NCBI GenBank assembly: GCA_026261815.1
Contig: JAMPIT010000583.1
Location: 1,550,001 to 1,614,000 of the forward strand
DNA length: 64,000 nucleotides
Direction of reading: 5' to 3'
From: Monarcha castaneiventris obscurior
Taxonomy: Eukaryota; Chordata; Aves; Passeriformes; Monarchidae
Part shown: one piece after another, positions 25,607 to 37,646 of the stretch
Layout: the number at the start of each line of letters is the position of its first letter
How positions within the stretch are numbered: the first letter of the stretch is position 1
Notes under the pieces: model-generated
Database searches by the model: none
Seen by the model: the letters and a program-made list of their open reading frames with translations, nothing else
What the model was told of the DNA's origin: nothing
Translations under genes and position numbers: made by a program

Positions 25607-25688
25607 ATCAAATCCCTAAACTATCAGTAAGCTGATAATTATCAGTAATCTGATAATTGTCAATAATCTGATAATTTAGGATTTGATG
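25607..25688. repeat. Imperfect inverted repeat (hairpin) with nested palindrome
   Basis: The left arm at 25607-25627 (TATCAAATCCCTAAACTATC and following base) pairs with the right arm at 25668-25688 (CTGATAATTTAGGATTTGAT and following base), with a few mismatches. The loop itself contains the perfect 14-base palindrome CTGATAATTATCAG at about 25632-25645 and repeated CTGATAATT motifs. It could be a remnant of a small hairpin-type element or a local duplication. No mobile-element family was recognised. Confidence 0.7.
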
Positions 25689-28600
25689 TTGCCTTTACTT
25701 AGTGAAAAATTTCAATTCCCTTTCAGGCTGGACAAGCTGTGGCTGTTGATGTGATTGTTCCCTGACTGAATTCAGGCTGGGCAGCTCAGAAGCTAATTCC
25801 TGGGTGGGAGGAACAATCCAGCTGTATGTTCCAGTACTAGGAGAGAAATATTATTTTACATGATTAAATTAAACAGTCCTTTGAAGATGTAAATGGCAAA
25901 TGATTTATTGTCAGATTTGTGCCAGATTTCATACAGGTGCCAATGGAGTCTGGCTTTCATGCAAATTTTCAATATATTGAACCCAACGGACAGATCTTCA
26001 CACAAAGTCTAGACAAAGATAATGAAGGATGTGCGCGCTTACCTAAGGTCATAACTGGTATTGTAAGGAAAGGTTGGGGAAAAAAACTGTAGTTTAATGG
26101 TGAGAGAAAAGCAGTAGGAAGCAGAACTCTGAAATTCTCATCCTGGCCCTACTGCTGCCTTGCTGTGTGCCCTTGGGCCAGGAGTGTGGCATTCCTGTTT
26201 CTTACTTCAGCTGCTTTAAAAATCAAGTATAATGCTTCTTACAAGTCCCTTCCTCTCAGGGATGATGTGAATCTGAATTAATGCTTAAAAAGCACTTTTA
26301 GATCCTGTAATTGAGGCCCTGTGTAAGTGCAGTGTATTAATATTTTACTGAATACAGTAATTCCTGAATTTTAAGCAGGAAACCTGCTGTTAAATGGTAT
26401 AGTTGGCATGGGTGTAAATATTAAATTGTTGCATCCAAATTAGACTTTAAATCATGTTTCCTCATGGAAAAGCTACCATAGCAATCATTCCATTTTCAGC
26501 TGGAATCTGCCTTGGTAGGATTTAGTACAAAGTAATTTCTGAATCCGCTGATATCTCTTTAACTTCGAAAATACAGGCAGCATTTTGTTAGATTTCCATT
26601 TGACAGATACAGATGACAATCAAATTATTTTTGTAATGAGGCATCCAGAAATACACAGAGCAGAGGGGCAACAAATGTTGCTTTGAATTAATATTTAAAT
26701 CTCATTGTTTGAAACAGTCCTCTTGAAAGAAAATCATGACTGATTTTTAATAGCATGGAAGCCCCTAGAGTCCTTCAACTCTATCAGCTCTGTAGTGTCA
26801 GTCTCTTTTAATCAGTCCTTCTTTTATCACTAAGCCCTAGATGACAGCCTGAAGTTTCACCCTGAGGTGTAAAGCAGTGAAATATATATGTGACTTGTCT
26901 GACTTCAACTTTAAAAGAATTGCATGGAAGCAGAAGGACAAATGCTGTCCTGATTGCATTCGGCTTGCTGCATGTCATTGAAAATGGAATTGGCAAAATG
27001 GAGAGGCCTGAGAAGTAGGAAATAGCAATTTTCGAAATAATGACATTTTCTTTTACATGATAATGGTCAAAGTCAGTAGTCATATAAACCTCCACATTGA
27101 ATTGTAAAATCTTCAAACTGACAGGAGGAGCCTAATTCACGTAAAACCAAAGGCAGAGCTCTCAACTGATGTGAAAGGACCTCAAATGTAGTGACTCACA
27201 TCACATTCTGGCTCGGGAAAATACAATGTCTTGTGGCAAATACCCCAGAGCTGCATCTCAACACAGATATTTTTTATTTTCTCTCTTGCACAGTATTGCT
27301 TGAACTATGTTACCTCTCTTCATTCAACCAAGGACAGTCTTTAATAGAGATTTTTTTAATGATCCCTTATAGAGTTCGTAGGGATTTTGAAGATATTTCA
27401 GTAAAAATGTATAATTGGGAACACAATAATGAGTTTGCCCAACTTCCTAAAGTTATCTCCATTTCTCTCTGTACCAAGATGGATTTTTAAAATGCAATGT
27501 GGCCTGAATCCAGTGAAATGAGTGAAAAATTCCACCTCTTAGGTCAGATACCACATGTAGACCTTGGTTCCCCTGGGCTGTGAGTCCTTTGGGCAGTGAA
27601 CAGCTATGGCCAATATTAATGTGCAATTAATAGCTGATTTTCAAAGCCTCTTCTGTCACATTACCTAAAAATGTGACTGAATAGTGATGTTTAGTGCTAC
27701 AAACCTCTTTGGCTTTTTATATTGTGTTTGCACTTTAAAGTGCTTACAGTCATGATAAAACTTTGTTCTTTTAGTTGTGTTCAGAGACCATTGATTGTTT
27801 TACCTTAATGTGGTGAAAAATGCCCAGAACAGGTGATTAATTATATCTTTAACGTTTGGCTCTATTAAGATAATTTTATTACTGCTTTTTGTTCTTTTTA
27901 AGATACCACAAGTGAAATTGATAAAAATATGCCCAAATTTTTATAAAATGAAAAGGAATATATTTGCTAGAGACCAAATCCAGATTAATACAGCTGCACT
28001 GCTTCCTCCATCCTCTTAAAGCTAATGTGCCTCATGAAATAACAAACTCTAGAAGTGCTTTATAAAAGCAGAGGTAATTTTTTCCTGGTTCTACTGGTGA
28101 ATCACAGGGTGTAATAAGGATGCAGCAACACATTTATGCAAATCTATAATGCCAATCTTAGACGGGGCTTACACTAAATGACGACTTTTGTTCCTTTATG
28201 TAACACGGAAAAACACTGGAAGTGTTTGTAGTTTAAATGCATTTGGGTGTACTGCAGCTGCGAATCCAGGACGTTTGGAAAGCTGAAAAATATCAGTAGA
28301 GGGAGCTCCTACTGCATTTTTTGGGAAAGATTCTTTCTAACCTTCGGTGGACAAGCCGTTTGCAGCTCCTGGGAGGAAGCTGCCCCTTGTGATGTGCTCT
28401 CTGACTGCTTAGCAGCGCATTTGAGGCAAACAACAGAATAACACGGAAGGAAAATGGCTTAATATCCATCTGCCTTGTCATCTTTTGTGGATTATGGATG
28501 GATTGCAGGCTGCAGACCCCATACGACACCATTGTTCCACTTCCCTCTTTTTTCTTCAAGATCTCACATTGAACCTTTTCAGTCACCTCAAATGTCAAGC

Positions 28601-29383
28601 TGGGACTGAAAAAAATCAATAGAAGAATTTGGTGTGACACGGGGGAATGTAATTTGTCAAAGGAAAAGGGAAAGAGAACAAAACAACATGTTTTTTCCTC
28701 AATATCCCATGTCGTCTTGATCAATAGGATATAATATTTGCCGGTCTCAGAGCCTAATGATGGATTCCCAATGTTCTGAAACATCTTGAGGGTGTCATTT
28801 ACTCATTTTCTCACCTGCCTGTCCCAATAAGTAAGAAAGCAGCTTGAGGAGATCAAACATTGCTGACCTTCTCTGTGCAGAGTTCCTCAGATATCTTCTC
28901 CTGTGGGATGGTTGCTTTGACAGAAAGGAATTCCTGGACACTGTTCCTAAGGACAAAAGACCCCTGGCACGGCTGGCAGGGGTCAGGAGGCAGCACAGGT
29001 TGAGTCTCTCTTTAGGCTTCTTCCATTCCTAGCTCAGTCTCATGCCAGGAGCTCAGTGGCTCAGCTCTGCACTGTCACTAAAACAAGGACAGTGAGGCTG
29101 GAGTTCCACTGAAACCATGCCTTTAACACACTGCTGAACTCAGCTGTGTGATTGCTTTACAAATCTGCCCAATGTTTTTGACAGTGAGATCTGCCCAAAA
29201 CGTAATCTCTTGCCTTAAAGTTTCTTTCTGCTTGTTTCTCAGTTAAAGGTGTTGGTCAGGCAAATCCCCATCTTCCTGTTTGGGGGAGCAAAGCAACAGA
29301 TTATTTGTGTTTTCTTTTGTGTTCAAAGAAACTTCAGGCTTTAAAATATCTTGGGATATTCATGCTACAATCTATTTATATAT

Positions 29384-29430
<47 letters not shown>

Positions 29431-30675
29431 TTTTTTAAAATAAAGTAAAATTTAACCAAGACAGTTTTGGTCAGTTTAAGATATTTAGATTTCTGAGTAC
29501 ACATGTAGGTGTTTAATAAGGTTTCCAGAATCACTGCAATTCCTTTCAGCTTTTAAAGCTCACATTTCTTGATGTGTAATGCTTTCCAAGTCTTAGGCTT
29601 AAGCGACTAATGTGGCTGAGTGTCATTCTTAAAGTATTAAACCCACATTTGGTTCATAGGTTGATTCAAATTGCAGTTGCCTTCATGACTGGATTTATTG
29701 AGCAGCTCATGGTTAACTGACTCACTGAATTCTTGTGTCTCATAGACTGGGGATCAGCCAGAAAGAAGAGTTTAACCTGAAAGCTGTACTCTTTATTCAA
29801 TGGCTTAATGGATATTCAGGGTTTTTTTAGAAGAATCAATTTACTGAATCATCCTTAGTTTCTTTCTTCACACAGTTTAGAGTATTTACTATGAAGCCTC
29901 CCACTTAAAAGATGAATGTTTAAGAAATATTTTTCATAAAATAATGAGAGATGCTGACAAGTATTTATTTTACTTTGTGCCTAATTGTTTCCCTTGGGCA
30001 AACTGAGGAATTTTTCAAATCTGATGATTGTTCTATGTGTGTTGTATCATGTTTACAAATCATCAGAAGATTTTAAAATCCATTTAGTAATTGACAATAT
30101 AATATTCAGTTACATCAAAAGTCCAGATCCTTGAGGGAATTTTTAATTTGCCATACATATTTGGTTTTGCAACTTTTCAGGAAATAATACATTTCCACTT
30201 ATTTGCATAAGTTAATCCTTCCTCATTTTGAAATTTAATTCTGCTGAGTTGTGTTCCAGATACCAATGAGGTCAAAGAAATCTTTGTTACAGGCTCAGTC
30301 AGCAGTGTGTGCAATGCAAAAATATTTATGCACATCTCCTCAGTTTAGTCCAATGGAAAATAAAAATAGTGGCACGAGGGAAGAAATGCCAGCTTATGGA
30401 TTGATGCTGTAGCCTGAAACCTTACCATGAATAGTGGGCACTGCAGAGCTCTCATCTTTATGACATGTATTTTAATCAGCGTGATTAAACACTGGCTATA
30501 ACACGTGCAAGAAGGACACATTGAGCTGCTGGATGACAAACCCACCCAGAAGAAGGTGTGGCACAGGAGCTGCTGGCTCTGCAGGCGGCCCAGAGGAACA
30601 GCTTATGCTTGTAAAATCCCTGGGAATGCTGACTCTGAGTGGTGGCTGCAGTGCAGTGCCTTGGAGTGAACCACA
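25689..30675. other. Long unique non-coding stretch
   Basis: About 5 kb without a recognisable gene. It includes a TTTA microsatellite (listed separately). At about 28240-28800 it has a more balanced base composition and a 163-codon minus-strand frame. That frame has no family resemblance and is not called as a gene. Confidence 0.5.
29380..29436. repeat. (TTTA)n microsatellite
   Basis: About 14 near-perfect TTTA tetranucleotide units, ending in a T/A-rich stretch. Confidence 0.95.
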
Positions 30676-30975
30676 GGGTCACAGAATGGGTTGGGTTGGA
30701 AAGGACCTTAAAGATAATTTGATTCCAACCCCTGCCATGGACACCTTCCTCTATCCCAGCTCCAAGCCCCAATGTCCAACCTGGCCTTGGGCACTGCCAG
30801 GGATCCAGGGGCAGCCACAGCTTCTCTGGGCACCCTGTGCCAGGGCCTGCCCACCCTCCCAGGGAACAATTCCTGCCCAATATCCCATCCAGCCCTGCCC
30901 TCTGGCACTGGGAAGTCACTCCCCCTCGTCCTGTCCCTACATGCTCTTGTAAAAATCCTGGCCCAGCTCAGCAGA
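30676..30975 (-). mobile_element. CR1 LINE 3' fragment, antisense
   Basis: Begins GGTCACAGAATGGGTTGGG and follows the CR1 antisense order, with the shared CCAACCTGGCCTTGGGCACT block. It ends near TGTCCCTACATGCTCTTG and TAAAAATCCTGGCCCAGC. It lacks a few bases at two places relative to sister copies, after CTGCCATGG and within TCCCAGCTCC. It is truncated and non-coding. Confidence 0.9.
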
Positions 30976-32539
30976 CTCTCCAAAATGTACGACTGCAGAA
31001 GTGCCATTTTGTTTTCTAGAGTGTAAAGGAGATAATTATGCTTCGATTTTGGGTATTTTTATGCTCCCTGTAGATATATTGGTGATAATCCCCTGGCCTG
31101 AGACATTTTATTCCATTCTTGACTAAAGGCTTTCATATTTTATCAAGGCTTTTCCTGGAGCCAGCCTTAAGCACTAACAAGAAAAATGACGGCTTGAGGC
31201 TCTGATTCAGCCTCAACAACTTAGCCCAGTGCTCAAAGGCACTTAGGGGCTGTGACAGAGCTTTGCAAGACCTAACTCTGGGCATCTGACCACCAGGCCA
31301 AACCCCTTTGCACTGAATCTGGAGCTGAGGCTGCTTGTGTGCTCTGCAGGCAGAATCCTGCACTTCAGGTATGCAGATCATAAACAAGAGGGATGTGCTG
31401 TTTCTTCTGCTACCCTTGGCTTTTTACGTGGCTGAGGACCCAGCCTTTCCCTGGTGTGAGTGGTGCTGAAAGAGGGATGGAATGAGGAGACAGAAAAACC
31501 TCAGCGGAAGGATCCTGAAGTGCTGACAGCACTGGGAGCTCACAGCAACCCCCCCATGCTCATGGAAGCCTCGGGTCATTGTGTGGGGTTCCTAAAGATA
31601 GATCCGGCCTTTGGATCCACTAGGCACAAGTAGGTGACTTTATTCAGCTGTAGTTCACAGCTCCCAGTCTCTCATGAAGGTAGAATCCTAACTCCTTTAA
31701 AAAAATAACAGGAATAACTGCCACTTTCAGGAGAGAGGTGACATTCCTGTCTTTTAGTCCTTCCCTCTTCCTCAAAGAATTATCCAGTCTTTTGGAAATT
31801 CGAGTGCCCAGTTAGGAAGGATTTGTTTTAACACCTGTGAATGCAATCCCCATTGCACACCCTTTGGGAGAGTTCCATAAATCCCAGACTGCACTGCTTT
31901 GCTCATTTTTTTCCCCCATGTTCAGCTCATCCCCTTTCATTCTGTTACGTGATGAAGATCAGCTCACAGAACAGAAGGGAGGGAGAGCAGCTTCTCTCCT
32001 GCACCACAGCTTCTAACTGTGAAAATTGACCATTTCCCCTTTGAAGGATCCCAGGAATCTCTAGCATTTGCCTTGACTTTAGGTTTCAGTAAATGTAAAA
32101 ATCAAACCAATATACCATATTTCTCATTACTTCAATGGAGAATCGTGCACACTGCAGCCTCCTTTGAAGTTAATTGAAGAGTCTTGGCCTCCGTTGACTC
32201 TGGTTTCAGTTTTGGTTTGGCAATAAAACTTCAAACTGAACGAGTTGTGGCTGCTGTAGTTCTTATTTCATTTCTATGGAAAGTTCTTATTGTACCCACA
32301 AGCACATAATAAGTGCTGAAAAATACCTCATTCCTAGCTCATATTTTGCTGACAGAGAAGATAATTTGCACATGTCAGTACTTTCTGTGGGTAAAGTTAG
32401 AATTCCTCAGCTTTGGCTTTTTCCCAGTTGATGTCACAAAACTGGCCATGAAACCAGACAGAGAAATTTTAACCAGGACATATTTGCTGACAGTTGTAAG
32501 ATGTCTGACTAAGGACTAGAAGGTAATTGGGAGTAGATG
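30976..32539. other. Unique non-coding stretch
   Basis: No gene or repeat was recognised. The right end may include undetected decayed CR1 sequence upstream of the next element. Confidence 0.5.
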
Positions 32540-33690
32540 ACACCAATTTATGATGGGAAGTCATGTTTGGCCAATGTGATGGCCTTTGACAAGGAAATGA
32601 CTCAGTGGAAGAAGGGAGAGCAGTGGAGGCTGCTTGTCTTGAGTCTGGCAAGGACTTTGACACAGTCTCCTATAACTTAAACTTAACAGACAAAGTGATG
32701 GAATACAGACTGGAGAAACAGGCAGAGGGCAGGACTGACACCTGGCTGAACTGCTGGGCTCAGGGAGATGGAGATCAGTGACACAAAGCCCAGCTGGAGG
32801 CTAATCCTGAGTTATGTAGCCCAGGTGTCACTATTGTCATCAGCACTGTTCAACATCTCCGTGACTGGCCTGGGTGATGGCACTAAGGGCACACTCAGCA
32901 GCTCACAGAAGACAAATTTGGGAGAATTTGTTAACACACCAGCGGGATGTGCTGCCATTCAGAGGGACCTGAATGATTCAGGCCAGAGAACCAAGCTGAG
33001 AGAAACCTCGTGCAGTCTGACAAAGGGAAATGAACAGAGGGGAATGCCAAGTCCTGCCTGTAGGCAGGAAAAATCCCACACATCAGCACAAGCTGGATGG
33101 GGGTCCAACAACTGGAGAGCAGCTTTGCAAGGAAGGACCTGGCAGTGCTGGTACAAAACAAGTTGCACAGGAGAAAGCAATCTGCCCTTGTGACAAAGGA
33201 GGCAGTGGAGTGTCACCAGCACAGGAGGGAGGTGATGCTTTTCTCTGCTCAGCACTGGTGGGACACACTTGCATTGCCATTTCCAGTTGTGGGGCCCCCA
33301 GCACAGACACGGACATACTGGATGGAATGAAGGGAAAGGCCACAAGTGTGGTTAAGGGATTGGTGCAGTTACAGCTTCCTTGTGAGGGAGGAGGAGGGAC
33401 TGGCACTGATCTCTCTTGTGTGACCAGGGACAGGTCCTGAGGGAATGGCCTGAAGTTGCGTCAGGGCAGGGTTAGGTTGGATATTAGAAAAAAGTTCTTG
33501 CCCCAGAGGGTGCTGGGCACTGCCCAGGCTCCCCAGGGAATGGGCACAGCCCCGAGGCTGCCGCAGCTCCAGGACCTTGGGACAATGCTCTGATGTGACT
33601 CTTGGGGATGGTCCTGCACAGGACCAGGAGTTGGACTCAATGATCCTTGTGGGTCCCTTCCAGCTCAGTTTATTCTGAGACTCTGATGTG
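32540..33690 (+). mobile_element. Old CR1 LINE fragment with degenerate reverse transcriptase 3' part
   Basis: This copy extends further 5' than the others. It contains GGGAAGTCATGTTTGGCC, GGGAGAGCAGTGGAGGCTG and AAGGACTTTGACACAGTCTCC, which match the CR1 ORF2 stretch encoding the KAFDTVSH-type part of the reverse transcriptase. Then come GTTCAACATCTCCGTGAC and GCTGCCATTCAGAGGGACCT. A partly open frame (32768-33193) keeps the pattern LFNIS and GCAAIQRDL. The position of the catalytic FADD-type motif (about 32901-32924) reads Ser-Gln-Lys-Thr, so it is inactive. The 3' end is of an older type (TTGGACTCAATGATCCTTGT, GGGTCCCTTCCAGCTCAG). There are several frameshifts. Confidence 0.85.
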
Positions 33691-33850
33691 ATTAAGAAGA
33701 GGCTGAGGGAGCTGGGACTGTTGTGCCTGGAGAAGGGAGGCTCAGGAGATCTTCTTGACGTGTATTTGGAGCCAATGGGTGAAGTAAAGAAGACAAAAGC
33801 AGACATTTCTCTGCTTCAAGCAGTGACAGGACAAGAGCAGACACATAGAG
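33691..33850 (+). mobile_element. Probable additional CR1 fragment, sense
   Basis: Just after the end of the previous copy, the sequence restarts with AAGAGGCTGAGGGAGCTGGG, TGCCTGGAGAAGGGAGGCTC and then CAGTGACAGGACAAGAGCAG, which are CR1 3'-region segments in sense order. It is probably a separate, decayed insertion, or part of a tandem arrangement. Confidence 0.55.
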
Positions 33851-34014
33851 GGTATTCCATTTAAAGAGTATAAGTTTGTAAAATGTTCTTATAGACATTG
33901 AATTGTCTGTCAAATTTACCGATGTAAAAATTCAGAAAAACCTAAAGATATGGAAACTATTTACAGAAGAAACACATGCTGATCTATAGAGTGTGTTTGA
34001 TAAAAAAGGGTCAT

Positions 34015-34475
34015 GTTGGAAAAGGGCCACCAAGTTGATGAGAGGGATGGAGCAGCTCTGTTGGCAGGAAAGGCTGCGAGAGCTGGCATTGTTCAGCCTG
34101 GGCAGGAGAAGCTCTGGGGTGACCTCAGTGTGGCCTTGCAGGGCCTGAAGGAGCTGCAGGAAAGATGGAGAGAGACAATTGCCAAGGGCTGGAGGGCCAG
34201 GAGCCAGGGAATGGCTTCCCAGTGCCAGAGGGCAGGGCTGGATGGGATCTTGGGCAGGAATTGTTCCCTGGGAGGGTGGGCAGGCCCTGGCACAGGGTGC
34301 CCAGAGCAGCTGGGGCTGCCCCTGGATCCCTGGCAGTGCCCAAGGCCAGGTTGGACATTGGGGCTTGGAGCAGCCTGGGACAGTGGAAGGTGTCCCTGCC
34401 CATGGCAGGGGTGGCACTGCATGGGCTTTAAGGTTCCTCTCAACCCAAACCATTCTGTGAGTCTATGATTCTCTT
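34015..34475 (+). mobile_element. CR1 LINE 3' fragment, sense
   Basis: Runs from AAAAGGGCCACCAAGTTGAT and ATGGAGCAGCTCTGTTGGC, through GTTCAGCCTGGGCAGGAGAAG, CTTGCAGGGCCTGAAGGAG and the shared 3' block, to CCATTCTGTGAGTCTATGATTC. The diagnostic 5' block matches the copies at 1.1 and 46.6 kb (the first subfamily). All open frames of up to 173 codons here are shadows. Confidence 0.92.
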
Positions 34476-37052
34476 CTGTGTTTAAATTCCCTTAGATGAT
34501 TATTTTGTGGCCCCACAACTCATAAAGGGGAAAAAGCATTGGAGCACAGGGAATGTTCTTATGCATCTACCAAAACAGTAAGAAAACATTCACACAGTCA
34601 GAGTACAAGTGGAGATGCACTACTTGTTATGCTTAGAGTTAAATAAAAGTGGTGAGAAATTAATCTTCTCTTTTTTCCATGAAGCAAACAGAATCCTACA
34701 TTGAATCTGAGGTGTATTTTACTGTGCGGCTGTTGAGAAATGATGAGTGAACAGAGGTTATAAGGTGAAACCCAGTATGTTCATGTGTTTACAGAACCCA
34801 AGGTCAAGAAATGTTTGAAAAGACTATTTGGGTAGGTGTATGTATTGCAGGGTATGTAAATTTATTCATACATGAAATTCTGAAGAACATTCAACACTGT
34901 GGTTCTGAAGGCAGAGGTTTGCTGAGTTCTTAAACTCGAACTGAGTCTTAGGTCAGATAGACTGGGATTAATTACACTGAACAAGGCAAAAGTACTTACC
35001 CTGAATGGCTGAGTTCATTCATGAATTTCATATATATTTGGGGCTTTATTCAATACCTCATGTAAAAACTATGGGCACGCTTGTGTGGAAATCAGGTAGA
35101 ATATAGCCAAAATATTTAAGGCAATTTCTGAAGCATAACATGATATTTAATGGCTAAAATAATAACAAAAAAGGGAATATCGCACAATTTTCATGCTGTG
35201 TTTTTAAATGAAAACTGTTCTGTCCATCCTCTATTCACTTGGAATGTTCCTGGGATTTGTATGGCATTTTCAGATTGTGTCTGCAGCTCAACTACCTTGT
35301 GAAGCTTCAGCACATCTCTGGTGCCCATTCTGAGCTCTGCCCTGGTCTGCAGTGCTAGAGGCAGACGGAAGCTCCAGGAGCAAACAGGAGAGCAGCTCTG
35401 GCTACCCAAGGTGCTGAGAAGTCAAGCAATGAGGAGTGCAAGGAGCTCATGAATTCCCACACCGAGGGAATTGCTGGACTGGCCTTTCCAGCATCACACA
35501 TCTGTGTTCTTCAAATTGCTTTACTGGGTCTTCCTCAGCTGTGTCCGTTCTCTGGGATGCGTCGCTCCTCAGGAAGTCAGTAGGAATCCCTCAGAGCACG
35601 AGGCCATACGTGCAAAGCCCTAATGGTTTGAGTTTAGTGGGCAATCAAGCATCCTTGAAGAAGAAAAGTGAATTTAATTCAAGCTCCTTTTTAAAATTTT
35701 TTAAAATTATTTTTTAATTTTATTTCAATGGCCCCCGGTATGCTGAACAGCACAAAGAATATCATGGGATGAATTCTGATTGATAATCAATGGATGCTCT
35801 GATGAACTTATTACATGAAATCACAACAGACGACCTGACACTTCAGTGCACATCCTTCCTTTTTGAAGTGTTCTGCCTTCCGGGCTGGCATTCTCCTTTT
35901 CTGAGCTTCATTCCCCAGGGGACTGGGAGATTGAATTTAATGGTTAGCTGAGCAAGGATGAGCTGAACTCCGCTCATGTTAACTTAATCACTGCTCTCAA
36001 TGAGAAAACTTGTTTTGGGAGTGTTTATGCACCTTGTTTAGTCCAGTAACTGCAAATATAATATGCAAAAAAGGGATTGGTTTGAGACCCCTTACTGATC
36101 ACACGTAATTTTATTTAATGTAGAAGTCCCTGGTTAAGGATTTGCAGTCTTTGATGAGTTGCCTTGAGATTTTGAACCACTTGGAATCATACAAGACAAA
36201 TTTAAGATTGCTCATGTAATAGATAAATCTGCTTTTTAACTGGCATGATTTTAAGTGTCACAACTCTTTATATGATACACTCCTGGTAGTTACATATATT
36301 TGACTGAATTGAAGCACAGGATTTAGTGCTGAATTCTCTGTGTGAATTCTGCTGGCCCAGGCTGTAATATCATTAGAAGGACGTGCTAGGACATAGCAGG
36401 AGTAGTTGGCATCCTTTAGCCTAAACTCAAGCCTCAGTGATTAAATTCTACCAGAGCTAACAGCAACATGATTAATAGGTGCTGTGGAGACAGGAAACCC
36501 CAGGAACTCAGAACTGAACTGGGGGTGGAAGTGCACGACACTGCTGAGCTGAGCCCTTAAGCAAACCCTTTTCCTTCCGTTTTTCATCCTCTGACCAGTG
36601 CCTGTGTGACTCCAGTGAAGGGATGTAAGTCACTCTCCAGATGCACAAGTTTTCTCACTTTTCATCTTACTGTTTTCTCCCCATCCTGCTGTGGAGGAGG
36701 AGTTTGTAACTGCTCTTGAGGTGCTCAGCTCATGACTGGGAGGCAACACTCCACACCAGTAAAGGGGACCAAAGGAGAGCTGTGTGTGCATGGCAGGAAC
36801 CTGAGACAGAGAGAAAAAGATGTGAAAGCAGAGGAAAGGCTCAGGGTCATCTTTTTTTTTTGGTGATAACAAAGCATTCCATCATTTCAACTTCATTATC
36901 TGACCACATCCTTGTGAGAAGAACACAAGCAAAGCCCAGCAAGCAGCTGGAAAACAAAGCAAATATTGGCACAGCTTTGGCTAATAAGGACAAAAACAGT
37001 CAGAGATACCCAGTGCCCACCACTTCCTGCACCAGGAAGGAAACGTGGCCAG
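34476..37052. other. Unique non-coding stretch
   Basis: AT-rich unique sequence with no gene recognised. A T/A-only patch lies at about 35690-35725. The right boundary is the target site of the ERV. Confidence 0.55.
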
Positions 37053-37058
37053 CACCAC
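37053..37058. other. Target site duplication, left copy
   Basis: CACCAC directly precedes the left LTR and is identical to the six bases after the right LTR. Six-base duplications are typical of ERVK-like and alpha/beta-like integrases. Confidence 0.85.
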
Positions 37059-37372
37059 TAATACTTTTCAAAATAAGTATTTAGTCAGTGACAAGGAGGC
37101 AGGAAGGGCATTTGCTTGCAATTCCGGCAAGAGCATTTTATTGCATGCTCACTGCCAAAGGCTGCAGAGGCAAACACGAGGGAACATGGTTGCTCAGTCC
37201 AGGGGAAAGATGGGATCAGGGAGCGGAACCAATGGGAAAGCCCTGGAGGAGTGACCAGGCTGACAGACACCCGCGGAATCCAAACCGGGACCGGCCATCC
37301 CAAGGAGCAGTCCACCTCGGGGGGGAGACCCTCCGGCCATCCCAGCACAATGTAAGTTCCCGGGCCACCACA
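37059..37372 (-). repeat. 3' LTR of the ERV
   Basis: This 314-bp LTR aligns along its full length with 40316-40631. On the minus strand it starts TGTGGTGGCCCGGG and ends AAAAGTATTA, so the usual terminal CA is not conserved. It contains an inverted CCAAT box (ATTGG) and an AATAAA polyadenylation signal (minus strand, 37137-37142). Being the downstream LTR, it would have supplied the transcript end. A single-base deletion relative to the other LTR falls near the AGCGGAACC segment. Confidence 0.9.
37137..37142 (-). terminator. AATAAA polyadenylation signal in the 3' LTR
   Basis: TTTATT on the plus strand, within GCAATAAAATGC when read on the minus strand. The same hexamer is conserved in the other LTR. 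Confidence 0.75.
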
Positions 37373-37646
37373 ACTGCTCCTTTTTGTATTAGACTAAGAG
37401 GCCTCCCCCAGGGATCCCAAAACCCAGCATCCCAAAAACTTAACATGTACAGAACAACAACAATTATCAGAATCACCCAAAGCTCAATGTCTCAACAACC
37501 CAAATATACATAATCAGAAACACCCCCAACCCAGTGTCCCAACAAGTCCTCAGATCTTTCAGATGATTTTCTTTCTGCATGCTGGACGATCTCATAGGCA
37601 GAGGTGAGGTTGAAGCAGCACAGTTCTTTCTGGGCCGTGGCAGAGT
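37373..37646 (-). pseudogene. ERV interior 3' end, possible env transmembrane remnant
   Basis: Just upstream of the 3' LTR on the minus strand, one frame reads an N-glycosylation sequon (Asn-Leu-Thr after a Cys-Cys-Phe) and soon stops. Another frame has a strongly hydrophobic segment, WVILIIVVVLYMLSFW (about 37431-37480), followed by a tryptophan-rich stretch that runs towards the LTR. The position and hydrophobicity fit the membrane anchor of an env gene whose frame is broken, but the segment is too short to prove this. No upstream env sequence is evident. Confidence 0.3.
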
